64,000 nt of DNA from contig CAMEIX010000005.1 in assembly GCA_945919075.1 (NCBI GenBank), positions 1 to 64,000 of the forward strand, read 5' to 3'. Position numbers and translations under genes: made by a program. Below the pieces are notes generated by a model that saw nothing but the letters and a program-made list of their open reading frames with translations, did not search any database and was not told where the DNA came from. Below, in pieces: positions 42,594 through 50,550 of the stretch (its first letter is position 1; each line of letters opens with the position of its first letter). The DNA comes from an uncultured Lachnospiraceae bacterium (GTDB taxonomy: Bacteria; Bacillota; Clostridia; Lachnospirales; Lachnospiraceae).

Positions 42594-44366
42594 ATGGATT
42601 TTAAGGCAAAACTGAAGAGAAAAGAAAACTCCATATGGGCACTTCTCTTTACGGCCATCCTCTGGGTGGTCCTGGCAATCTGTTTTGATTTTTATTATGA
42701 TTTAAACGATGATATGCTGATTAAGGATATTGTTGCCGGAATCTATAGCGGAACTCCCAGCGGATTCAATATGCAGATGCATTATCCGCTTAGTTTCTTC
42801 ATCAGCCTCCTGTACCGGATCTGCGGCAGCATTCCCTGGTACGGAATCTATATTCTGGCAGCACAGTTTGGCTGTATTTTTCTGATTACGGAAAGGCTCC
42901 TAACCTTCTTTGAGAAAAGAATTTCCAAAATGTTCGCTCTTCTTTGCGAAGCGGGCATGATTGTTTTACTGTGTTCGTGGGAACTTATTTTTACGCAGTA
43001 TACCGTGACCTCTGCGTTACTTGCCGCCACGGCTGCATTTCGTATGTATACGGGAGGGGGAGCGGAGGATGTTAAGCCATTCTTAAAGAAAAACATAGGA
43101 AATGTTCTTCTGGTGCTTCTGGCATTTTTGACCCGTTCGGAAATGCTGCTTTTAATGTTACCCTTTATCTGTGTCGCAGGCGTATGCAAATGGGCAGAAG
43201 AAAAACCAATTTTTACGAAGAAGAATACCATAAAGTATTTTTCCCTGTTCGGTATGATTCTAGCCGGACTTTTGCTGTGCCAGGGGCTTCACATGCTGGC
43301 ATACAGCGATTGGAAGGAATTCAATCGATTTTTTGACGCGCGTACTGAGTTTTACGATTTTCACAAAATTCCGCCCTATGCAGAAAATGAGGAATTTTAT
43401 CAAAGCATCGGAATGGACGAAAACGACTGGCATTTAATGGTGGAATGGTACAATTTCGGGATCGATGATTCTTTTGATGCCGATAAAATGGAGAAACTCG
43501 CGGAATATGCAAAGCAGTATGATGCGGACAGAACAGATTTCAAAGAAACTTTTAAGAAAGCCTTTGTGGATTATCGGTACCGTACCTTTTATAGTACCGA
43601 TTATCCGTACAATATGATTGTCATTGCCATGTACGTGCTGGTATTGGCCGCGGCGCTTTGCAATAAACACTATCGTTTTCTCTGGGAACTGGCATTTTCC
43701 GGAACCGTACGAAGCGTGGTATGGCTTTATATGCAGTCCCGGGAGAGAATGCCGGAACGGATCACCCATTCCCTTTATCTGATGGAGTTTCTGATTCTGC
43801 TTGCGTTCTTATTAGTCGAATGCACCGTCATAAAAAAAGAAAAGCACAGGAATTTTTACAGAAGCTTTATGATGTCGGTTTGCAGTGTGTTACTGCTATT
43901 TATTGTATGGTATGGCGAAAAGAGTATCCGGGCGGTTTTAAAGGAATATGAACGCAGGGAAGATATCAATGCAGAGTATACGGCATTACTCGGTTACGTG
44001 AGGGAAAATCCGGAGAATTACTATTTTGCGGATGTTTTTTCAACGGTGAAGTATTCTTCCAAAATAATGGCAGATACTGACAATAAGGCGCTCAATATGG
44101 ATTTGATGGGAGGATGGTTCTACAAGAGTCCTCTTACGAAGGTGAAACTGAACCATTTTGGGCTGACTGATATGGAAGAAGCCCTGTGTGAAAACTATCA
44201 TGTTCTTTTTGTCATAAAGGAAGATGAAGAGTACGTGCAGAATATGACAGAATGGATTCAGGATTATTACAAAAAAAAGGGCAAAATCGTTGCTTTGAAG
44301 AAAATAGACAGCATCCGGGCAAAAGAAAAAGAGGTTTTTCGAATCTACCAGGTAATTGGGGAATAA
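42594..44366 (+). CDS. Polytopic membrane protein, GT-C-like
   Basis: 590 residues with about ten to eleven membrane helices in the first two thirds and a soluble domain at the end (about 465-590). After the first helix the loop reads FDFYYDLNDDMLIKDIVAG, an acidic pair in the position typical of the catalytic loop of GT-C glycosyltransferases. Such enzymes use lipid-phosphate sugars outside the cell. The GtrB-like transferase that could make such a donor follows. There is an A8 tract at 44271-44278 near the 3' end. No named family is assigned. Confidence 0.6.
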   Translation: MDFKAKLKRKENSIWALLFTAILWVVLAICFDFYYDLNDDMLIKDIVAGIYSGTPSGFNMQMHYPLSFFISLLYRICGSIPWYGIYILAAQFGCIFLITERLLTFFEKRISKMFALLCEAGMIVLLCSWELIFTQYTVTSALLAATAAFRMYTGGGAEDVKPFLKKNIGNVLLVLLAFLTRSEMLLLMLPFICVAGVCKWAEEKPIFTKKNTIKYFSLFGMILAGLLLCQGLHMLAYSDWKEFNRFFDARTEFYDFHKIPPYAENEEFYQSIGMDENDWHLMVEWYNFGIDDSFDADKMEKLAEYAKQYDADRTDFKETFKKAFVDYRYRTFYSTDYPYNMIVIAMYVLVLAAALCNKHYRFLWELAFSGTVRSVVWLYMQSRERMPERITHSLYLMEFLILLAFLLVECTVIKKEKHRNFYRSFMMSVCSVLLLFIVWYGEKSIRAVLKEYERREDINAEYTALLGYVRENPENYYFADVFSTVKYSSKIMADTDNKALNMDLMGGWFYKSPLTKVKLNHFGLTDMEEALCENYHVLFVIKEDEEYVQNMTEWIQDYYKKKGKIVALKKIDSIRAKEKEVFRIYQVIGE

Positions 44367-44398
44367 GCGGAAAACCATGGATGGAAAAGAGGTAAGTT

Positions 44399-45358
44399 AT
44401 GGCACAACTTGTTAGTTTTGTAATTCCCTGCTATAGGTCGGCACTCACAATTGAAAAGGTAATAGAGGAAATCACGGCGGCCATGGGAGAATTAACACAA
44501 TACGAATATGAGATTTTGCTGGTGAATGACTGTTCTCCCGACAATACTTTTGATGTGATTCGTGCATTGTGTGAAAAAAACAGTCATATTACAGGAATGA
44601 ATCTGGCCCGTAATTTCGGACAGCATGCGGCCCTTATGGCAGGTTTTTCCAAGGTAAGAGGTGACATCATAGTATGTCTGGATGATGATGGTCAGACTCC
44701 GGCGAATGAGGTAGGAAAGCTGCTTGCGGAAATCGAAAACGGTTCCGATGTGGTTTATGCAAAATACGATCACAAAAAACATTCCCTGTTTCGCAATTTC
44801 GGAAGCAAGATCAATGAACTGATGACACGTTTTATGCTGGGAAAACCCAAGGAACTTTATATATCCAGTTACTTTGCGGCAAAGCGTTTTGTGATTGAAG
44901 AAGTAAAGAGATACCAGAATGCCTATCCCTATGTCATTGGTCTGGTGCTTCGCAGCACCAAGAGCATTTCCAATGTGATGGTAACCCACAGGGAAAGGGA
45001 AATCGGAACAAGCGGTTATACCTTTAAGAAACTGATAGGGCTGTGGGTGAACGGTTTCACCTCATTTTCCGTAAAACCGTTACGCATTGCCACTATTTTT
45101 GGTGCTCTGTGTGCTTTCCTGGGATTTGCCTACGGTGTCTATACGGTTATTAAGAAATTTGTGAATCCGGCGGTTCCGTTAGGCTTTAGTTCCATGATGT
45201 CCGCCCAGATGTTTATCGGCGGTATGATTCTGCTTATGTTAGGGCTGATCGGCGAATACATCGGAAGAATCTATGTATGTATGAATAATTCACCGCAGTT
45301 TGTGGTAAAAGAAGTGGTTGGAGACACCACAAACGAGCAGGAATCCGGAGGAAATTGA
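44399..45358 (+). CDS. GtrB/ArnC-like undecaprenyl-phosphate glycosyltransferase
   Basis: 319 residues: GT-A domain (VSFVIPCYRSALTIEKVIEE, NDCSPDNTFDVI, metal site CLDDDGQTPANEV near 97) followed by two C-terminal membrane helices (about 233-290). It should transfer a sugar to undecaprenyl phosphate at the inner face, for use by a GT-C enzyme such as its upstream neighbour. It is a distant paralogue of the protein encoded at 19889. AGAGGT precedes the ATG. Confidence 0.88.
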   Translation: MAQLVSFVIPCYRSALTIEKVIEEITAAMGELTQYEYEILLVNDCSPDNTFDVIRALCEKNSHITGMNLARNFGQHAALMAGFSKVRGDIIVCLDDDGQTPANEVGKLLAEIENGSDVVYAKYDHKKHSLFRNFGSKINELMTRFMLGKPKELYISSYFAAKRFVIEEVKRYQNAYPYVIGLVLRSTKSISNVMVTHREREIGTSGYTFKKLIGLWVNGFTSFSVKPLRIATIFGALCAFLGFAYGVYTVIKKFVNPAVPLGFSSMMSAQMFIGGMILLMLGLIGEYIGRIYVCMNNSPQFVVKEVVGDTTNEQESGGN

Positions 45359-45359
45359 T

Positions 45360-46463
45360 TTGAAAAAATTGTGTATACAGGGAATAAAGGTGATAGTTGC
45401 CGGCATTCTGGCAGTTGCAGTTTTATCCCTGATTGCGCTTGTCTATGAGTATACGGGAGTTCATGTGGATAATCCCCAAAAGGATACAGATTACGTATGG
45501 CTTCCGGGACAGTATAAAGCGAATATGACGGAAGGTTTTTCCTTCCTTTTCATGGATGCAAACGGCTATAATAACACCAAAGAAAACGAAGAAAAAGCAC
45601 AAAACGGGATTGATATTCTGCTCATGGGCAGTTCCCATGTGGAGGCAGTACAGGTAGCTTCTGATGAAAATATGGGCTATCTGTTAAATCAGTCCCTTCC
45701 CGAAAAAAATACTTACAGCATCGGAATGAGCGGACATGATATTTATCGGGTAATGGATAATCTGCCCTATGCTCTGGAGCGCTTTTCTCCCGGGGAATAT
45801 CTGGTTATGGAATGCTACGACGTGAAACTGGACATGGGAAGTATGCTCCAGATTCTGGATGGAAGCGGACAGAGAATCCCTTCCTACAACGAGGGACTGG
45901 TTGCCAAAATGCAGAGGATTCCTGCCGTAAAATGGCTCTATAAAGAATTAAGTACCTGGAACAGACTGGAAAAGAAACAGAAACGTCTGGCCGGGGAAGC
46001 CGCAAAGAAAGAAGTGGATAATACCAAAGTAGCAGCGGGGGATGCGGAAATTGCCATAGATGGGAAAGAAAACAATGCCGGTGACAGTAAACTTCCCGAA
46101 GGATATTATGAAACCTTGCTAAAATTTCTTTCCATATGCAGAATAAACTGTGACCTGCAGGGATGCAAACCCATCATTTTCTATCATCCCACCGGTATGT
46201 TTTTACAAAACGGGTACGCCTATTTCCAGACGGAAGAAGAATATCTGGAGGCATTTAAGCGGGCCTGTGAAGAGAACGGCATTCTTTTTCTGGATATGAC
46301 GGATGTCTTTTTGGAGGAATATGAGAAAAATCACATTTTCCCACACGGTTTTTCCAATACGGCAATTGCTACCGGTCATCTGAATGCAGACGGACATCGT
46401 ATGATTGCAGAGGCACTTACCAAACTCATAGAAGAGGAGGAGCAGAACCATGGCCTTAAATAG
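45360..46463 (+). CDS. SGNH-type membrane-anchored acyl-transfer partner protein
   Basis: 367 residues with one N-terminal membrane helix (about 8-28) and an outer domain. SGNH-like blocks are LLMGSSHVEAVQV (Ser near 85), SIGMSGHDIYRV, and TGHLNADGHRMIAEAL near the end, which would hold the Asp/His pair. Such proteins work with MBOAT proteins to O-acylate extracellular polymers (compare AlgJ/AlgX, DltD). The start is TTG 45360 with GGAGG eight bases upstream; a further-upstream TTG would overlap the previous gene. It overlaps the MBOAT gene by 14 bp. Confidence 0.75.
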   Translation: MKKLCIQGIKVIVAGILAVAVLSLIALVYEYTGVHVDNPQKDTDYVWLPGQYKANMTEGFSFLFMDANGYNNTKENEEKAQNGIDILLMGSSHVEAVQVASDENMGYLLNQSLPEKNTYSIGMSGHDIYRVMDNLPYALERFSPGEYLVMECYDVKLDMGSMLQILDGSGQRIPSYNEGLVAKMQRIPAVKWLYKELSTWNRLEKKQKRLAGEAAKKEVDNTKVAAGDAEIAIDGKENNAGDSKLPEGYYETLLKFLSICRINCDLQGCKPIIFYHPTGMFLQNGYAYFQTEEEYLEAFKRACEENGILFLDMTDVFLEEYEKNHIFPHGFSNTAIATGHLNADGHRMIAEALTKLIEEEEQNHGLK

Positions 46464-47910
46464 TTTTCGGTTTATCCTACTCCTTTTCCCAATCCTGGCA
46501 GGCTTCTATCTGCTTAGTCTTTTCTGTAAAAAAGAAAAAACAAAGAGGAATGTGTTAGCAGGGTATCTGCTGGCAATCGGGTATCTGATGGTGGCGGAAA
46601 CGGATATCCGTTTTTTACTATGCCTTCTTGCCGTTACGCTCATTACCTATTTTTGTCCTCTTCTTTTTGAAAGAAAACAGCTTGGCAGAACGAAGGCATG
46701 GGTTGCTTTCGGGATTGTGGCAGATCTGGTTCTTTTAGGAGTATTTAAGTATTTCAACTTTTTCTATAATCAGGTGGAAGCGTTATTCGGAGGTACGAAA
46801 ACCAATCTGAACATCCTGCTTCCGATTGGGATATCCTTTTATACCTTTTCCTCCATCAGTTATCTGGTGGATGTGTATCGGGGGAAATATGAGGCGAATA
46901 AATCCTTACTTGAAGTAGCTTTGTTTATCGGATTTTTCCCGAAAATCATTTCGGGGCCCATTATACGGGGCAGGGATTTCTTTGAAAGCCTTAACGGGCT
47001 GGGAAAGAAAAATCTCTATAATTTCTCCTGTGGTATCCAGATTTTTGTGTGGGGTCTGTTTAAGAAGATGGTTTTGGCAGACCGGCTCAGCGTATTTGTG
47101 GACAATGTGTTCTATGCACCAAAAGCATTTCACAGTATAACCGTAATCTGGGCCACACTCAGTTATCCCCTGCAGCTCTATTTTGACTTTGCAGGATATT
47201 CCGATATGGCAATCGGTATCAGCAAATTGTTCGGCATTGATCTGGCATGGAATTTTAATTTTCCTTTTGTGGCGCGGACGGTTTCTGAATTCTGGAAGAG
47301 ATGGCATATCAGTCTTTCTTCCTGGCTGCAGGAATACCTGTATTTTCCACTGGGTGGAAACCGGAAAGGCAAGATCAGAACCTATGTCAACCTTTTGTTA
47401 ACCATGTTACTCGGCGGTCTGTGGCATGGCGCCGCATGGTGTTATATTCTTTGGGGCGGTCTCCAGGGACTTGCACTGGGGTTTGACAAAATGCGCATGG
47501 AAAGAAGAAAGAAAAAGTACGGCCGAAAAGATGGAAAGAAATCCGGTCCTGCGGTCGCATTTCTTTCCATGGTGGCATCCTATTTATTCTTTGCTTTCAG
47601 TATTATTATATTCCGGTCGGAGAATATCATGGATGGTTTTGCATTTATCGGGCAGCTTTTCACACCACACGACGGAATGATACACCTCTATACATGGTCC
47701 CTGTTCAGTATGGTATGCCTGATTATCGGAACCCTTGTAATGCGCAGAAAAACCGGCTTTGCTATGAAGATGCCGAAGAAGGTGGAAGAAAGATATTTTC
47801 TTTTTGATCTGACTTCGATTTTGGGACTTACGCTGTTCTTTGTTTTGTGTGGGCTTACTGTAGGACTGGCATATTTTGGAAATACGGCATTTATTTATGG
47901 AGCATTTTAA
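46450..47910 (+). CDS. MBOAT family O-acyltransferase (AlgI/DltB-like)
   Basis: 486 residues, about eleven membrane segments. It has the family signatures LPIGISFYTFSSISYLVDVY, FPKIISGPIIRG, FWKRWHISLSSWLQEYLY, and the catalytic His in GGLWHGAAWCYILWGGLQG near residue 325. It passes acyl groups across the membrane for O-acetylation of surface glycans. AGGAGGAG precedes the ATG. First of two MBOAT genes in the window, each next to an SGNH-like partner. Confidence 0.92.
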   Translation: MALNSFRFILLLFPILAGFYLLSLFCKKEKTKRNVLAGYLLAIGYLMVAETDIRFLLCLLAVTLITYFCPLLFERKQLGRTKAWVAFGIVADLVLLGVFKYFNFFYNQVEALFGGTKTNLNILLPIGISFYTFSSISYLVDVYRGKYEANKSLLEVALFIGFFPKIISGPIIRGRDFFESLNGLGKKNLYNFSCGIQIFVWGLFKKMVLADRLSVFVDNVFYAPKAFHSITVIWATLSYPLQLYFDFAGYSDMAIGISKLFGIDLAWNFNFPFVARTVSEFWKRWHISLSSWLQEYLYFPLGGNRKGKIRTYVNLLLTMLLGGLWHGAAWCYILWGGLQGLALGFDKMRMERRKKKYGRKDGKKSGPAVAFLSMVASYLFFAFSIIIFRSENIMDGFAFIGQLFTPHDGMIHLYTWSLFSMVCLIIGTLVMRRKTGFAMKMPKKVEERYFLFDLTSILGLTLFFVLCGLTVGLAYFGNTAFIYGAF

Positions 47911-49001
47911 TGGATAAAAAGAGAAAAAATGTGGAAAAACTGCATAATCCTTTCAAAAAGTGGCTGATCCTTACCGTGTCGGCGGCATTTTTTCTTTTGC
48001 TGATTCCGGCAGTGCTTATTATTGTGGTGGATCCTGTGTTTCACTATCATGAGCCTATAAAGGGACTCTCGTACCCACTGTTTAACGACCGTTATCAGAA
48101 CGATGGAATTGCAAGGCATTTTTCCTATGAAGGGATCATTACGGGAACGAGCATGACACAGAATTTTAAGACCAGTGAAGCGGAGGAACTCTTTGATGCT
48201 CCCTTTGTGAAACTATGCTTTCCCGGGGGACATTTTAAGGAAATCAACGACAATCTGGAGCGCGCCTATACCTCCGGTAATGAGATAAAATTTGTAATCC
48301 GTTGTCTGGATGAAACGTATTTTGTGGAAGATAAGGATACCTCCCATGAAGAATACGATTACCCAAAATATCTGACCAATGATAATCCTTTTGATGATGT
48401 AAACTACATTTTTAATAAATTTATGTTTTCCAAGGTTGCAGATGTATTCCGACTGACAAAGAGCGGTGAGGCTTCCACAAGTTTTGATGAATTCGGAAAT
48501 TGGGCGAAGAATGCTTCTTACGGAAGGGACACAGTGCTTGCGGACAGTGTTTACCATGCTCCGTTAGGGAAAGCAGAAGGCCTTTCTTCTCTTGAAGAAG
48601 AAATGATTCGGGAGAATATCAGACAGAATGTCACAGAACTTATCGGGGCGCATCCGGAAACCACATTTTATCTCTATTTTCCACCATACAGCATAGCCTA
48701 CTGGAGTGACCTGTACCAGAACGGGGAAATGGAGAAAAGTCTGAAAGCGGAAGAAATTGTGATAGAAGAACTATTACAATATGATAATGTACGCCTTTTC
48801 TCCTTTCATGAGAACACCGAACTTACCTGCAATCTGGACCATTATAAGGACAAGACACATTACAGTGATTTGATAAGCAGTGATATTCTCCTTTGGATGG
48901 CAGATGGAGAATATGAAATTACCAAAGAAAATGCAGAGGAATATTTGCATAATATCCGGTCATTTTACACTTCCTATGACTACGCATCACTTTACAGATA
49001 A
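47910..49001 (+). CDS. Membrane-anchored SGNH-like acylation partner
   Basis: 363 residues: a basic N-terminus, one membrane helix (about 18-40), and an outer domain with IITGTSMTQNFKTSEAEELF (nucleophile-like Ser near 80), CFPGGHFKEINDNL, and DKTHYSDLISSDIL near 320 with a His in the position expected of the SGNH catalytic block. The start is ATG 47910 overlapping the MBOAT stop by one base (TAATG), with GGAG seven bases upstream. It differs clearly from the first SGNH protein and probably serves the second MBOAT. Confidence 0.7.
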   Translation: MDKKRKNVEKLHNPFKKWLILTVSAAFFLLLIPAVLIIVVDPVFHYHEPIKGLSYPLFNDRYQNDGIARHFSYEGIITGTSMTQNFKTSEAEELFDAPFVKLCFPGGHFKEINDNLERAYTSGNEIKFVIRCLDETYFVEDKDTSHEEYDYPKYLTNDNPFDDVNYIFNKFMFSKVADVFRLTKSGEASTSFDEFGNWAKNASYGRDTVLADSVYHAPLGKAEGLSSLEEEMIRENIRQNVTELIGAHPETTFYLYFPPYSIAYWSDLYQNGEMEKSLKAEEIVIEELLQYDNVRLFSFHENTELTCNLDHYKDKTHYSDLISSDILLWMADGEYEITKENAEEYLHNIRSFYTSYDYASLYR

Positions 49002-49015
49002 ACGGAGAAACCGCT

Positions 49016-50473
49016 ATGCTATTTAATTCCTATTTCTTTTTGTTTTTATTTTTACCGCTGGTACTGATGGGGTACTACGGCTTAAACAAAATAAAAAAGT
49101 ACAAGGCATCCAATTGGTTTGTAATCGGGATGTCTCTTTGGTTTTACGGTTTTTATAATCCCTGGTATCTTCTTATTATCAGTTTTAGTATTCTCTTTAA
49201 TTATATTCTTTCAAAAGCACTTGTCCCGACTCTTAAAAAGCCCAAAAAATTTCTCTTGTTCTTTGGCATTACCATAAATATTCTTATCATTTTTTATTAC
49301 AAATATTTCAATTTCTTCCTGGAAAATGTAAATACCGTATTTGGGACGGACTTTATTTTAAGAAAAATAGTACTGCCGTTAGGTATCAGTTTCTTTACCT
49401 TTCAACAGATTTCCTATCTGGTGGATTCCTACAGAGGGCAGACGAAGGATTATGATTTCTCGGAATATGCTCTCTTTGTGGTCTTTTTTCCACAGCTTGT
49501 TGCCGGTCCCATTGTGCTTCACAATGAAATGATTCCCCAGTTTCGTGATGAGAAAAAAAGAGCCTTTCAGGCAGAAAATTTCAGCCGTGGTTTCTATATT
49601 TTTGTACGGGGACTTTTCAAGAAAGTACTGATTGCAGATACCTTCGGAGTAGCGGCAAATTATGGGTTTTCGGATATCTTAGGACTAAGCAGTGTGGAAG
49701 CCCTGGTGGTATCCTTTGCCTATACTTTTCAATTGTTCTTTGACTTTTCCGGATACAGTGACATGGCAATCGGATTAGGGCTTATGCTGAATTACGATCT
49801 GCCGCAGAATTTTAATTCCCCCTATAAGGCAACCTCTATTCAGGATTTCTGGGACAGATGGCATATGACTCTGACACGTTTCCTGCGTACCTATGTTTAT
49901 TTCCCTCTGGGAGGCAGCCGTAAGGGAAAGGTGAGGACCTACCTGAATGTCATGGTGGTGTATCTGGTCAGCGGTATCTGGCACGGTGCGAACTGGACAT
50001 TTATTGTCTGGGGACTTTTACACGGACTGTTTTCCTGTCTTAACCGAGCCTTTCAGAAAATCTGGGACAGTGTTTTTGTGGGGATTCGCTGGATTCTCAC
50101 CTTCTTTACCGTAAATCTGCTGTGGGTGATTTTCCGGGCAGACTCTCTGACGGATGCATGGACTTTTCTTCGCAAGATTTTCTCCTGGGAAGGCGGAGGC
50201 ATAAGCCGGGCTCTTTCGGAATGCTTTGTAATCAAGGAACTGGATATGGTTCTTTCTGCCCTGCCGGGTGTCGGTCGTTTATTTACACAGAATACTGCGG
50301 TTTATCCCCTGCTTATGACGGGAGTGGCAACCCTGCTTGTGCTATTTTGTAAAAACAGCAAAGAACTGCAGTTTAAGCCCAATTTTGTGAATGGGTTTGT
50401 TACCTGTGTGCTATTGGTATGGTCCGTATGTTCTTTGACCGGTATTTCCACATTCCTGTATTTTGGCTTTTAG
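49016..50473 (+). CDS. Second MBOAT family O-acyltransferase
   Basis: 485 residues, same fold as the protein encoded at 46450. It has LPLGISFFTFQQISYLVDSY, FPQLVAGPIVLHNEM, FWDRWHMTLTRFLRTYVYF, and catalytic His in SGIWHGANWTFIVWGLLHG near residue 325. It is distinct in sequence from the first copy, so this is an old duplication or separate acquisition rather than a recent copy. The gene closes the acylation block; a new promoter follows within ten bases. Confidence 0.92.
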   Translation: MLFNSYFFLFLFLPLVLMGYYGLNKIKKYKASNWFVIGMSLWFYGFYNPWYLLIISFSILFNYILSKALVPTLKKPKKFLLFFGITINILIIFYYKYFNFFLENVNTVFGTDFILRKIVLPLGISFFTFQQISYLVDSYRGQTKDYDFSEYALFVVFFPQLVAGPIVLHNEMIPQFRDEKKRAFQAENFSRGFYIFVRGLFKKVLIADTFGVAANYGFSDILGLSSVEALVVSFAYTFQLFFDFSGYSDMAIGLGLMLNYDLPQNFNSPYKATSIQDFWDRWHMTLTRFLRTYVYFPLGGSRKGKVRTYLNVMVVYLVSGIWHGANWTFIVWGLLHGLFSCLNRAFQKIWDSVFVGIRWILTFFTVNLLWVIFRADSLTDAWTFLRKIFSWEGGGISRALSECFVIKELDMVLSALPGVGRLFTQNTAVYPLLMTGVATLLVLFCKNSKELQFKPNFVNGFVTCVLLVWSVCSLTGISTFLYFGF

Positions 50474-50478
50474 TCTGG

Positions 50479-50507
50479 TTGTAGTAACGGGTAATATGTG
50501 GTATACT
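50479..50507 (+). promoter_or_regulatory. Promoter for the right-hand glycan operon
   Basis: TTGTAG (50479-50484), 17 bp, TATACT (50502-50507), with TG one base before the -10. Transcription would begin close to 50514, which bears on the start choice of the next gene. Confidence 0.7.
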
Positions 50508-50550
50508 AATATGAATGCGAAAAAACAGACGAAAGCAAAGAGGTACTCCT

